Shown here piece after piece: positions 51,830 to 60,816 of a DNA stretch of 64,000 nt. The DNA comes from DASZUK01 sp963844575 (GTDB lineage Bacteria; Actinomycetota; Acidimicrobiia; Acidimicrobiales; RAAP-2), in contig CAWJOU010000005.1 of the NCBI GenBank assembly GCA_963844575.1, positions 744,001 to 808,000 of the forward strand, written 5' to 3'. Under the pieces are notes generated by a model that searched no databases, was not told where the DNA came from, and was given only the letters and a program-made list of their open reading frames with translations. How positions within the stretch are numbered: position 1 is the stretch's first letter; every line of letters starts with the position of its first letter. The translations under genes were made by a program, and so were the position numbers.

Positions 51830-52768
51830 ATGCGGGTCAGGATCTTCGTGGAGCCACAGCAGGGTGCGGACTACGAGCGCCTGCTGGCGGTGGCCCGAGC
51901 GGCCGAGGAGCTGGGTTTCGACGGCTTCTTCCGGTCCGACCACTACCTGTGGATGGCCGCGATGGTCGGCGACGCGCTCCCCGGGCCGACGGACGCCTGG
52001 GTGACGCTGGCCGGCCTGGCGAGGGAGACCACCCGGCTCCGGCTGGGGACGCTCGTGACGTCGGCGACGTTCCGCCTGCCGGGCCCGCTGGCGATCAGCG
52101 TCGCGCAGGTCGACGCGATGAGCGGTGGTCGGATCGAGCTGGGGTTGGGCGCGGGCTGGTTCGACGACGAGCACCGGGCGTACGGCATCCCGTTCCCACC
52201 GATGAAGGAACGGTTCGACCGGTTGGAGGAGCAGCTCGAGATCCTGACCGGCCTCTGGACGACGCCGGTCGACGACCGGTTCTCGTACGACGGGCGCCAC
52301 TACACCGTCGCCGACAGTCCGGGGCTGCCGAAGCCGACGCAGTCGCCGTATCCGCCGCTCATCGTCGGGGGTCTCGGCCCGACGAGGACGCCCCGCCTGG
52401 CCGCCCGCTTTGCGGACGAGTTCAACGTGCCGTTCCACCAGGTCGACGACACCGGCGCCCAGTACGGCCGGGTCCGCCGGGCCTGCGAGGAGGCCGACCG
52501 GGATCCGTCAGCGCTCCGCCTCTCGGCGGCGGTCGTCGTCTGTTGCGGGGTCGATGAGGCCGAGCTCCGGCGTCGGGCCGCGGCGATCGGGCGAGACGTC
52601 GACGAGCTCCGGACGAACGGCGCGGCCGGCTTGCCGGCGGAGGTGGCCGAGCGGCTGCGGGCGTACGGCGAGCTCGGCGCGACAACGATCTACCTCCAGG
52701 TGCTCGACCTGACCGATCTGGACCATCTGCGGCTCATCGCCGAGGAGGTCGTCCCCGCGCTGGGCTGA
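51830..52768 (+). CDS. LLM-class F420-dependent oxidoreductase, second
   Basis: A 312-residue luciferase-like flavin/F420 enzyme: FDGFFRSDHYLWMA, RLRLGTLVTSATFRLPGPLAISVAQVDAMSGGRIELGLGAGWFDDEHRAYG and YPPLIVGGLGP. ATG 51830 follows GTGAGGAG. It is divergent from the other LLM gene. The two differ enough to be distinct subfamilies rather than a recent duplication. Confidence 0.9.
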   Translation: MRVRIFVEPQQGADYERLLAVARAAEELGFDGFFRSDHYLWMAAMVGDALPGPTDAWVTLAGLARETTRLRLGTLVTSATFRLPGPLAISVAQVDAMSGGRIELGLGAGWFDDEHRAYGIPFPPMKERFDRLEEQLEILTGLWTTPVDDRFSYDGRHYTVADSPGLPKPTQSPYPPLIVGGLGPTRTPRLAARFADEFNVPFHQVDDTGAQYGRVRRACEEADRDPSALRLSAAVVVCCGVDEAELRRRAAAIGRDVDELRTNGAAGLPAEVAERLRAYGELGATTIYLQVLDLTDLDHLRLIAEEVVPALG

Positions 52769-54142
52769 CTAACCGGCGGCGGGGGCTCCCGTCGGCCCGT
52801 CACCGCCAGTGGTGCTGGTCGTGCCGGTGCCGCCCGTGCTGGTGCCGATCGTGCTGGTGGTGCTCGCCCCGCCGGTCCCCGTGGTCCGGCCGGTCTTCTT
52901 GGGAAGGGGAAGGGCGATGCGGGCCACGACGTCGTTGCCGGCGGCGACGCACGACGTCGGCGTCGGGCAGTCGACGCCGGTGAGGCCGACGGGGACGTAA
53001 CGCGTCCGCATCGTCTGCCAGGCCAGGCCGCCCGCGCCCGACGCGACGACGCCGCCGATCGGCGTCGGGGGATTCGTGACGGTCCAGACGGTGCCGACCG
53101 CGGCGCAGCCGCCGCTGGGCGGACACGAGACGGCGAAGGCGTCGCCGACGCCCATCGGCGACGCGGTCAGGTTCCACGAGGCACCGCGGTCGTCACTGAC
53201 GAGAACCTGGCTCGGGGCGAGGGCGACGTCGCTGGTCGTCGTGGACTTCGTGCCGACGGCGACGCAGGTCGAGCCGGCGGTGCAGTCGACGCCGTGGAGG
53301 ACGCCGACGCCGGCCGGCACCGGCGCGCTGGTCCAGTTGGCCCCACCGTCGTCGGTGACGGCGATCGCCCCGGTCCCCTGACCGGGCGTCGACGACACGT
53401 AGCCGACGGTGACGCAGGTCGTGGTGTCGAGACAGGCGACGTGGCTGATGCCGGCCGAGCCGGGCGGGAGCGTGCCACCGCGCTGCCACACCTTTCCGCC
53501 ATCAGTGGTCGACGCGGACCAGTAGGTCGACCCGTCGGTGGCCAGAACGAGGCAGTCGGCGACGGCGAAGCAGTGGACGGCCGAGAGGTCGACGGACCCG
53601 GTCGGGGAGGCCACGGACTGCCACACCTTTCCGCCGTCGGCCGTGACGAGCACCGCGCCGAGGATGGGGCCGTCGTCGTCGGCGGTGCCGACGGCCATGC
53701 AGTGCCGACGGTCGGGGCAGTCGACGGCGGCCAGATCGGTCGGGTCGCTGACGGAGGCCGATTCGGCGGACCACGTGCTCCCGCCGTCGGTCGTGGCGTC
53801 GATGACGACCGACGACGACGGGCTGGTCGTGGTCGTCGTCGCGAGCGCGTCGACGGCGGAACGGCCGACGGCCCAGCAGTGGCGGGCGTCGCCGCACGAC
53901 ACGGCCTCGAGGGAACCGGTGCCGGTGGGCGCCGGTTGGCCCCACACCGCCACCGGCGTGGCCGTCGGTCGGGCGCGGCCGGCGGCCAGCGCCGAGGTCG
54001 GGCCGAGCCAGGCGCCACCGATACCGCCGACGACGGTCGCGGCGATGACGGCGGTGGTCACGACGGCCGACCACCGCGCCAGGATCGGCCGACCCGGGCG
54101 GCCCCGGGGGCCCGAGATCGGCCGGTCGCTCGCGCGTTCCAC
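52769..54142 (-). CDS. Exported seven-repeat beta-propeller protein with cysteine pairs
   Basis: A 457-residue protein with a basic start, a membrane/signal helix (about 27-46) and seven repeats of form V-x-C-x5-C-x-A-V-G, spaced 45-60 residues apart (e.g. LEAVSCGDARHCWAVG, LHGVDCTAGSTCVAVG). Between them run DGGxxW turns like those of YCF48/BNR propellers. One disulfide per blade is likely. A threonine/glycine-rich tail (~45 residues) closes the protein. GTG 54142 is chosen; GTG 54208 is possible. Ligand unknown. Confidence 0.75.
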   Translation of the reverse strand: MERASDRPISGPRGRPGRPILARWSAVVTTAVIAATVVGGIGGAWLGPTSALAAGRARPTATPVAVWGQPAPTGTGSLEAVSCGDARHCWAVGRSAVDALATTTTTSPSSSVVIDATTDGGSTWSAESASVSDPTDLAAVDCPDRRHCMAVGTADDDGPILGAVLVTADGGKVWQSVASPTGSVDLSAVHCFAVADCLVLATDGSTYWSASTTDGGKVWQRGGTLPPGSAGISHVACLDTTTCVTVGYVSSTPGQGTGAIAVTDDGGANWTSAPVPAGVGVLHGVDCTAGSTCVAVGTKSTTTSDVALAPSQVLVSDDRGASWNLTASPMGVGDAFAVSCPPSGGCAAVGTVWTVTNPPTPIGGVVASGAGGLAWQTMRTRYVPVGLTGVDCPTPTSCVAAGNDVVARIALPLPKKTGRTTGTGGASTTSTIGTSTGGTGTTSTTGGDGPTGAPAAG

Positions 54143-54234
54143 GGCTTGACAACCTAACGGCCGGCCTGTTCCCGGTGGGGTCACCGCGGTCGGCGTAGCG
54201 GCCGGCACGACCCGGTCGTCTACCCTCGACGCCG

Positions 54235-55407
54235 GTGGACTGGGTCGACCTCGTGCTGATCCTGGTGGTGGTCGCCGCGGCCGTGCACGGTCTGCGGCTC
54301 GGCGCGCTCGTCCAGGTGCTGACGTTCGGCGGCTTCCTGCTCGGCCTTCTCCTCGGTGTCGTGATCGCCGACGCGATCGGCTCGTCCATCCACTCGCCGG
54401 GAGTGAGGACCGCGGTAGCGCTCGTGCTCGTCCTCGGGCTGGCCGTCATCTTCGGGATCGCCGGCCGGATAGCCGGCGGGTGGAGCTACCGGGCCCTCCA
54501 GCGGGGACACCTCGCGTCGGTCGACGCCATCCTCGGCGTCGCGGTGGCGGTGGCCGCGGTGCTGGTCTCGTCGTGGCTGATGGCGTCGTTGCTGTCGGAG
54601 AGCCGGTTCGTCTGGCTCAGCTCGGCCATCGGAAGGTCCGACGTCCTGAAGGCGGTCGACGACGTCATGCCGCCGGTGCCGGACGCTTTCAACCACCTCC
54701 AGACGTTCCTCAGCGGTTCGGGGTTCCCGCCGGTCTTCGCCGGCCTGGCCCAACCGACGGCTCAGCCGGTGGCGACGCCGTCGGGAACCGAGGCGGACCA
54801 GATCGGGTCGGTCGCGGCGGCGTCGACGGTCAAGGTCATCGGTCAGGCCTGCGGCTACCTTCAGGAGGGCTCCGGCTTCGTCGTCGCGCCCGGGCTGGTC
54901 GTGACGAACGCCCACGTCGTCGCCGGCGAGCCGTCCACCGACGTCATCGTCCAGGGCGTCACGTACCCGGCCACCGCGGTGCTGTTCGACCCGTCCTTCG
55001 ACCTGGCGGTCCTGCGGACGAAGGCACCGCTCGGCCCGCCGCTGGACCTCGATCCGGACGACGTCGACCGCGGTACGCAGGGCGCGGTGCTCGGGTACCC
55101 GCAGAACGGGACACTGGCGGTCGCGCCGGCCGGGATCGCGTCGAGCCTGTTGGCGCAGGGTCGGGACATCTACAACCAAGGGGCGGTCGTCCGCAGCGTC
55201 TACCAGCTCGACGCGGACGTCCAGCCCGGCAACTCCGGCGGACCGGTCGTCGAGGCGGACGGCACGGTGGTCGGGGTCGTCTTCTCCCGGTCGACCGTCG
55301 ACGCGAACGTCGGTTACGCGCTGGCGTCGCCGGGCGTGCTGAGCCGCGTCGAGCAGGCCGAGGCCCGGACGTCGAACGTCGGCACCGGTGCGTGCGTCCA
55401 GAGCTGA
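54235..55407 (+). CDS. MarP-like membrane serine protease (CvpA + trypsin)
   Basis: A 390-residue protein. Four N-terminal helices form a CvpA-like domain, followed by a periplasmic chymotrypsin-fold protease with H in VVTNAHVVAG, D in FDPSFDLAVL and S in PGNSGGPVV. Two cysteines (ACGYL and near the C-terminus, GACVQS) match the regulatory disulfide of MarP. In M. tuberculosis MarP protects against acid stress by activating a peptidoglycan hydrolase. It is divergent from the propeller gene. Confidence 0.9.
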   Translation: MDWVDLVLILVVVAAAVHGLRLGALVQVLTFGGFLLGLLLGVVIADAIGSSIHSPGVRTAVALVLVLGLAVIFGIAGRIAGGWSYRALQRGHLASVDAILGVAVAVAAVLVSSWLMASLLSESRFVWLSSAIGRSDVLKAVDDVMPPVPDAFNHLQTFLSGSGFPPVFAGLAQPTAQPVATPSGTEADQIGSVAAASTVKVIGQACGYLQEGSGFVVAPGLVVTNAHVVAGEPSTDVIVQGVTYPATAVLFDPSFDLAVLRTKAPLGPPLDLDPDDVDRGTQGAVLGYPQNGTLAVAPAGIASSLLAQGRDIYNQGAVVRSVYQLDADVQPGNSGGPVVEADGTVVGVVFSRSTVDANVGYALASPGVLSRVEQAEARTSNVGTGACVQS

Positions 55408-55472
55408 GCGACCGATAGCCGCCGAACGAGTCGGAGCGGGAGGTCGGACGGGCCGGACCAGGAGGGGTAAGA

Positions 55473-57518
55473 ATGACCGCCATGCCCCTCCCGATCGAGG
55501 ACTACGCCGTCATCGGCGACCTGCACACCGCGGCCATCGTCGGCCGCGACGGGTCGATCGACTGGCTCTGTCTGCCCAACTTCGCTTCCGGTGCCTGCTT
55601 CGCTCGGCTGCTCGGCACCGACGACCACGGCTACTGGAAGATCGCGCCGGCCGGTGCGGTCACCGCGACGCGACGGCGGTACCGCGACGGGACGCTCGTC
55701 CTCGAGACGGAGATGGACTGTGCCGAGGGGACGATCCGCATTACCGACTGCATGCCCATCCGGGAGACGTACCCGCAGGTCGTGCGCATGGTCGAGGGCG
55801 TGCGGGGGACCGTGCCGATCCGTATGGACCTGTCCGTGCGCTTCGACTACGGCCTCTCGATCCCGTGGGTGAGCCGCGTCGGCGCGGGCAACCTGCTGAC
55901 GGCGACCGCCGGCCCCGACTCGGTGGCCCTGTGGACCCGGATGGACGTCCACGGCGAGGGATTGACGTCGGTGTCGGAGTTCTCGATCCGCGAGGGCCAG
56001 CAGATCCCGTACACGCTGACGTGGTTCCCGTCGCACGAGGCTCCACCGCACCCGACCGACCCGTGGTTCACGATCACGACGACCGACGCGTGGTGGCGGA
56101 CGTGGTCGGCCGCGTGCACCTACCAGGGTGAGTACGCCGATGCGGTCCTGCGGTCGCTGATCACGCTGAAGGCGCTCACGTACGAGCCGACCGGCGGCAT
56201 CGTCGCCGCGGCGACGACGTCGCTGCCGGAGTCGCTGGGCGGGAACCGGAACTGGGACTACCGGTACTGCTGGCTCCGGGACGCGACGCTGACGCTCGAG
56301 TCGCTGATGCGCGGCGGATACCACGAAGAGGCGCTCGCCTGGCGCGACTGGCTGCTCCGGGCGACGGCCGGCGATCCGTCGAAGTTGCAGATCATGTACG
56401 GCGCGGCCGGCGAACGCCGGCTCGACGAGTGGGAGGTCGACTGGCTCCCGGGCTACGAGGGGTCGGCACCGGTCCGCATCGGCAACGCCGCGGCCGACCA
56501 GTACCAGCTCGACGTCTACGGCGAGGTGATGTCCGCGCTCTACAGCGCCGGCCAGATGGACGGCATCCACAGCCGGGCGATCTGGGACCTGCAGACGAAG
56601 CTGATCGAGTTCATCGAGGACGGCTGGAAGCTCCCCGACGACGGGCTCTGGGAGGTCCGCGGGCCGCGGCGGCACTTCACGCACTCCAAGGTCATGGCCT
56701 GGGTGGCGGTCGACCGGGCGGTGCGGACGATGGAGGACTGGCCCGACCTGCCGGGGCCGATCGACAAGTGGCGGGCCCTGCGGGACGAGATCCACTCGGA
56801 GGTCGCCGAGAAGGGGTACAACCCGGACAAGCAGGCGTTCACGCAGTACTACGGCTGCGACCAGCTCGACGCCAGCCTGCTGATGATCCCGCTCGTCGGC
56901 TTCCTGCCGGCCAAGGACCCGCGGGTCGTCGGCACGATCGAGGCGGTCCAGCGCGAGCTGATGGACGACGCGGGCTTCGTGCTGCGGTACCGCACGACCG
57001 ACGACGGCGCGGTCGACGGGCTGACCGGCCGGGAAGGCGCGTTCCTGGCGTGCTCGTTCTGGCTGGCCGACTGCCTGACCATGATCGGCCGGGTCGACGA
57101 GGCGACCGCGCTGTTCGAGCGGTTGCTCGGCCTGCGCAACGACCTCGGTCTGTTGGCCGAGGAGTACGACGCGGTGGCTGGTCGCCAGGTCGGCAACTTC
57201 CCGCAGGCGTTCTCGCACGTGTCGCTGGTCAACACGGCCTGCCGCCTGACCGGCCAGGAGCCACTGACGCCCGGCCAGGCCCAGGTGACCACCCGGATGC
57301 GGCGGCTGATGACCGAGAACCTGATCGGCGGGGTCGGGACGAGCAGCATCCGGGCCACGAAGTGGGGTCTCGGCGGCCTCACCCGCCACGGCCTCGGCAC
57401 GCTCCGACCCTTGTCGGTGCGAAAGCCCGAGGACGGCGGCGACCGGGACGACGCCGGGCCGGCCGGCGGCGCGTCCGATGGGCCGGCCGGCGGCGCGCCC
57501 GAGGGGTCGACGGCGTGA
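55473..57518 (+). CDS. Glycoside hydrolase family 15 (glucoamylase/trehalase-like)
   Basis: A 681-residue enzyme: an N-terminal beta-sandwich (residues 1-240, IEDYAVIGDLHTAAIVGRDGSIDWLCLP) and an (alpha/alpha)6 barrel. Catalytic acid E394 lies in DDGLWEVRGP and the base is E563 or E564 in LAEEYD. NWDYRYCWLRDATLTLESL is conserved in GH15. Actinobacterial members are often trehalases. The last ~35 residues are disordered. It begins a three-gene operon that ends in glucose oxidation, which fits release of glucose. Confidence 0.92.
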   Translation: MTAMPLPIEDYAVIGDLHTAAIVGRDGSIDWLCLPNFASGACFARLLGTDDHGYWKIAPAGAVTATRRRYRDGTLVLETEMDCAEGTIRITDCMPIRETYPQVVRMVEGVRGTVPIRMDLSVRFDYGLSIPWVSRVGAGNLLTATAGPDSVALWTRMDVHGEGLTSVSEFSIREGQQIPYTLTWFPSHEAPPHPTDPWFTITTTDAWWRTWSAACTYQGEYADAVLRSLITLKALTYEPTGGIVAAATTSLPESLGGNRNWDYRYCWLRDATLTLESLMRGGYHEEALAWRDWLLRATAGDPSKLQIMYGAAGERRLDEWEVDWLPGYEGSAPVRIGNAAADQYQLDVYGEVMSALYSAGQMDGIHSRAIWDLQTKLIEFIEDGWKLPDDGLWEVRGPRRHFTHSKVMAWVAVDRAVRTMEDWPDLPGPIDKWRALRDEIHSEVAEKGYNPDKQAFTQYYGCDQLDASLLMIPLVGFLPAKDPRVVGTIEAVQRELMDDAGFVLRYRTTDDGAVDGLTGREGAFLACSFWLADCLTMIGRVDEATALFERLLGLRNDLGLLAEEYDAVAGRQVGNFPQAFSHVSLVNTACRLTGQEPLTPGQAQVTTRMRRLMTENLIGGVGTSSIRATKWGLGGLTRHGLGTLRPLSVRKPEDGGDRDDAGPAGGASDGPAGGAPEGSTA

Positions 57519-57574
57519 TCGAACGAAGCGCAGGACGACGACGATGAGCCCAAGACCATGATGAGGAGGAGCAG

Positions 57575-58624
57575 ATGAAGGCGTTGACGGTGGTTCCCCT
57601 CCAGAAGGGCTCGGCGGAGCTCTCCGACGTCCCACCGCCGCCCGAGAGCGACGGGCCGGTGCTCGTCGAGACGCTGGCCGTCGGCATCTGCGGCACCGAC
57701 ATCGAGATCCTCTCCGGCCAGTACGGCTGGGCGCCGCCGGGCCGCGACCGGCTCGTTCTCGGGCACGAGTCGCTCGGGCGCGTCCTCGAGGCACCGGCCG
57801 GCGCGCCGGTGGCCGAGGGCGACCTCGTCGTCGGCATCGTCCGCCGCCCGGACCCGGTCCCGTGCGGGAACTGCGCGGTGGGGGAGTGGGACTTCTGCCG
57901 CAACGGCCAATACACCGAGCGCGGCATCAAGGAGCACGACGGTTACCTGTCGGAGCAGTACCGGATCACGCCGGAGTACGTCGTCAAGGTGGACTCGTCG
58001 CTCGGGCTTCTCGGTGTCCTGCTGGAGCCGACCAGCGTGGTGGCGAAGGCGTGGGAGCAGGTCAACCGGATCGGTGGTCGGGCCCACTGGGCGCCGACCA
58101 AGGCCGTCGTCACCGGGGCCGGACCGATCGGGCTCCTCGCCGCGCTGATCGGCGTGCAGGCCGGGCTCGAGGTCCACGTGATCGACCAGATGACGACCGG
58201 GCTCAAGCCGGACCTCGTGCGCCAGCTCGGCGCGCAGTACCACACCGGTTCCATCGCCGATGCCTGCCCGGACGCGGACGCCATCATCGAGTGCACGGGC
58301 GTGTCGAGCCTCGTCCTCGACGCCATGGAGCACGTCGGGCCCGACGGGGTCGTCTGCCTGACCGGCGTCTCGTCCGGCGGCCGGACCATCGACGTGGACG
58401 AAGGCGCGCTCAACCGGTCGATGGTTCTCTCGAACGAGGCCGTCGTCGGCTCGGTCAACGCCAACCGGCGCCACTACGAGGCCGGCGCGGACGCGCTGGC
58501 CAAAGCCGACCGGAGCTGGCTGGAGCGGCTCGTCAGCCGCAAGGTCCCGCTCGACCAGTGGCAGCAGGCGCTCGACCGCCAGCCCGACGACGTCAAGGTC
58601 GTCGTCGAGGTGACCGCTGAGTGA
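57575..58624 (+). CDS. Glucose 1-dehydrogenase-like zinc alcohol dehydrogenase
   Basis: A 349-residue medium-chain dehydrogenase. It has AVGICGTDIEILSGQYGWAPPGRDRLVLGHESLGRV (catalytic zinc C and H-E), structural-zinc cysteines in PVPCGNCAVGEWDFCRNG (three cysteines), and GAGPIGLLAALIG for NAD(P). The combination resembles archaeal-type glucose dehydrogenases. It lies 56 bp after the GH15 gene. Ribosome site GAGGAGGAG. The last bases overlap the next GTG. Confidence 0.88.
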   Translation: MKALTVVPLQKGSAELSDVPPPPESDGPVLVETLAVGICGTDIEILSGQYGWAPPGRDRLVLGHESLGRVLEAPAGAPVAEGDLVVGIVRRPDPVPCGNCAVGEWDFCRNGQYTERGIKEHDGYLSEQYRITPEYVVKVDSSLGLLGVLLEPTSVVAKAWEQVNRIGGRAHWAPTKAVVTGAGPIGLLAALIGVQAGLEVHVIDQMTTGLKPDLVRQLGAQYHTGSIADACPDADAIIECTGVSSLVLDAMEHVGPDGVVCLTGVSSGGRTIDVDEGALNRSMVLSNEAVVGSVNANRRHYEAGADALAKADRSWLERLVSRKVPLDQWQQALDRQPDDVKVVVEVTAE

Positions 58625-59598
58625 TCGGGCACGGGCACGAGACCGGCCCCGCCGAGCCGGCCCCGCCGGTGGCTATCGCCCCCGGCGTCCTGCAGATCGA
58701 CACCCTCCTCGGCGGCTGGGAGCGGGTCACCGCCGGCTACCTGCTCGAAGGCCCGGCACCGGTGCTGGTCGAGACGGGAAGCCAGTCGTCGGTCCCGGTG
58801 CTCCTGGCCTCGCTCGACCGGCTGGGGCTCGGCCCGACCGATCTGGCCGGCGTGATCGTCACGCATATCCACCTCGACCATGCCGGCGGCGTCGGCGACG
58901 TCGCCCGGGCGTTCCCGGACGCAACGGTCTACGTCCACGAGAAGGGCGCTCGCCATCTCGCCGACCCGACCCGGTTGGTCGACTCGGCCGCCCGGGTCTA
59001 CGGGCCGCTCCTCGATTCGCTCTACGGCCGCCTCGACCCGACGCCGGCCGAACGGCTCCACGTTCTCGCCGACGGCGAAGAGGTCCGCGTCGGTCCCGAC
59101 CGGGTCCTCGTCGCCATCGACTCGCCGGGCCATGCCAAGCACCACCTCGGCGTCCACGACTCGGTGAGCGGCGTCCTCTTCGCCGGCGACGCGGTCGGTG
59201 TCCGGCTCCCCGACGCCGGGATCCTCCGTCCGTCGACGCCGCCGCCGGACTTCGACCTCGACCAGGCCCTGACGTCGATGCAGAAGTTCGCCGCCCGGCG
59301 ACCGTCCGGGATCGCCCTCGCCCACTACGGCCTACTGGACGACCCCGACGCCCTCCTCGACGAGGCCGCGGCGACGCTGCAGCAGTGGGCGGCCACCGCG
59401 GAACAGGCCTACCGCAACGGCGAGGACATCGCCGCCGCGCTGTCCGCGCGGTTCGCCGACGAGATCGGCGACGTCCCGGAGGAGCACCGGGAGAAGCTCG
59501 AGACGCTCAACGGCGTCCATTCCAATGCCGCCGGGTTCCGGCGCTGGCTCGAGACGAGGGACCGTCCGGCCGACGGGGCGGCCTCGCCGGCCCGCTGA
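58621..59598 (+). CDS. Metallo-beta-lactamase-fold hydrolase
   Basis: A 325-residue hydrolase. The metal motif is H82-IHLDH87 (VIVTHIHLDHAGG), with a further H in DSPGHAKHHLGV, D in LFAGDAVGV and H in ALAHYG. The C-terminus has a helical extension (about 250-325). The GTG overlaps the dehydrogenase stop (GTGA), so it could hydrolyse a lactone formed by glucose oxidation; that link is inference from position. Confidence 0.85.
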   Translation: MIGHGHETGPAEPAPPVAIAPGVLQIDTLLGGWERVTAGYLLEGPAPVLVETGSQSSVPVLLASLDRLGLGPTDLAGVIVTHIHLDHAGGVGDVARAFPDATVYVHEKGARHLADPTRLVDSAARVYGPLLDSLYGRLDPTPAERLHVLADGEEVRVGPDRVLVAIDSPGHAKHHLGVHDSVSGVLFAGDAVGVRLPDAGILRPSTPPPDFDLDQALTSMQKFAARRPSGIALAHYGLLDDPDALLDEAAATLQQWAATAEQAYRNGEDIAAALSARFADEIGDVPEEHREKLETLNGVHSNAAGFRRWLETRDRPADGAASPAR

Positions 59599-59632
59599 CG
59601 ACGACCCGGCGTTCGTAGGCCGCCCTCGGACG

Positions 59633-59679
59633 CGACACAGCGGCCGGGACGACTTGTCGCCGTCTCGGCCGCTGTGTCG
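59633..59679. terminator. Bidirectional terminator hairpin
   Basis: CGACACAGCGGCCG (59633-59646) pairs perfectly with CGGCCGCTGTGTCG (59666-59679), extended inward by GAC/GTC after one mismatch. It lies between convergent genes and lacks a long T tract on either side. Confidence 0.75.
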
Positions 59680-59730
59680 GGATCCCCGTCCGGACCAGCC
59701 AGCTGGGTCGGTCCGTCCTCGGATTGTCAG

Positions 59731-59994
59731 TCAGTCCACCCGGAGCCGACTGCGGAGATCTTCCTGGCGGACCTCGAAATCGTCGATCGAGATACGCCCG
59801 TCGGCGAGATCCTCGTGGAGGCGGGCGAACTGCTCCAGCAGTGCTCCCTGGTCCTCCACCGGTCCGTCGTCAGGCTCCTCCGCGTCGGTCCGGTCCTCAC
59901 GGCGAGCCGCCCGGTCCTCCTGCTTGGCCTTTGCCTTGGCTCGCTTCGCTTGATCGCGTTGGAGCTTCCCGAACGTCGAACGAGGCCTTGCCAT
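59731..59994 (-). CDS. Small basic/acidic protein next to the cold-shock gene
   Basis: An 87-residue protein. The start MARPRSTFGKLQRDQAKRAKAKAKQ is strongly basic; the rest is acidic and ends in a short helical hairpin (LARLHEDLADGRISIDDFEVRQEDL-like). Similar small proteins occur beside cold-shock genes. ATG 59994 follows GGGAGAG. It lies 76 bp after the cspA-like gene on the same strand. Function unknown. Confidence 0.7.
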   Translation of the reverse strand: MARPRSTFGKLQRDQAKRAKAKAKQEDRAARREDRTDAEEPDDGPVEDQGALLEQFARLHEDLADGRISIDDFEVRQEDLRSRLRVD

Positions 59995-60070
59995 ACACAC
60001 CACTCTCCCTTCCCTTGGCCGCGCCGCCCGGTCGGGGGCGGCCGTCGGCCAGACGGTGACGGTGCGGGCG

Positions 60071-60271
60071 TCAGATGACCTTGACGTTCCGCGCCTCGTC
60101 TCCCTTGCGACCCGGGGCGATCTCGAACTCGACCTCCTGGCCGGCTTCCAGGGTCCGGAAACCGGAGCCCTGCACGTTGCTGTAGTGGACGAACACATCG
60201 TCCCCGTCGGGGCGTGAAACGAAGCCGTAGCCCTTCTCCGTGTTGAAGAACTTGACGGTGCCGATCGGCAT
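60071..60271 (-). CDS. cspA: Cold-shock domain protein
   Basis: A 66-residue single-strand RNA/DNA-binding protein. RNP1 is KGYGFVSR and RNP2 is VFVHYSN. Length and residues match the CspA family. The upstream region holds two 26-bp repeats that may affect expression. The promoter is not clear. Confidence 0.94.
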   Translation of the reverse strand: MPIGTVKFFNTEKGYGFVSRPDGDDVFVHYSNVQGSGFRTLEAGQEVEFEIAPGRKGDEARNVKVI

Positions 60272-60280
60272 GATTCCTCT

Positions 60281-60330
60281 TTTCTATTGCCTGTAAGTAC
60301 TGCCGTTTTCTATTGCCTTCGGGTACTGCG
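60281..60330 (+). repeat. 26-bp direct repeat in the cold-shock leader
   Basis: TTTCTATTGCC, a few variable bases, then GTACTGC recur with a period of 26 bp (60281 and 60307). The middle 5-6 bases differ between copies. Confidence 0.7.
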
Positions 60331-60771
60331 GTTATTGGCGGCCGCAGGCGGGCCTGCGGTTGCTGCATCCTGGCGGCCCGCGTTCCGGCACCGAGCCGGG
60401 AGGCAGGTCGAGAGGTCTTGGACGAACGTCACCGACGGCAGCCCGGTACGGGCGCCGAGCTCGACCGCCGACCGGCGATAGGGCGGCCCCGTCGAGGACG
60501 CCGAGGGCGGCTGTCCGGGGCGGGCAGGCTGGTGCCCCGTCGAGCGGATCGGGCGACCAGGCGGGCGGAAATGCCCAGGTCGGAGAGTGAAACCACTGAA
60601 CTCCAGTCGAGTTGTCAACAGGCCAACCCGAACCGGAAATCGAATCAGGCCCACCGGCATGCTGCCGGTCGCCGCTCGATCTTGTCGACCGGCTAGCCCG
60701 ACAGCGTAGCAGGTCGATTTTCCGAAGCTCCCTCGGCGCCGTCACGCACGCTCCCGGCTTCAGGGTTCTTC

Positions 60772-60810
60772 TGACCACCCGGTCGACGGATCGCCAACCG
60801 GGTGGTCAGT
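60772..60810. terminator. recA terminator hairpin
   Basis: CTGACCACCCGGT (60772-60784) and ACCGGGTGGTCAG (60798-60810) form a perfect 13-bp stem with a 13-nt loop, 6 bp after the recA stop on the minus strand. There is no clear T tract, as in many high-GC actinobacteria. Confidence 0.75.
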
Positions 60811-60816
60811 GAGTGA

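Larger units (their letters stand above)
60272..60816. other. Leader of the cold-shock gene and recA downstream region, no gene
   Basis: About 545 bp. It contains a 26-bp direct repeat beside the cold-shock gene, mixed short frames without recognisable families, and the recA terminator hairpin at the right end. I found no recX gene, which usually follows recA in actinobacteria. Confidence 0.5.

Noticed and set aside
60300..60816. recX or another gene between the cold-shock gene and recA
   Set aside because: The open frames are short, on both strands, and none resembles RecX.
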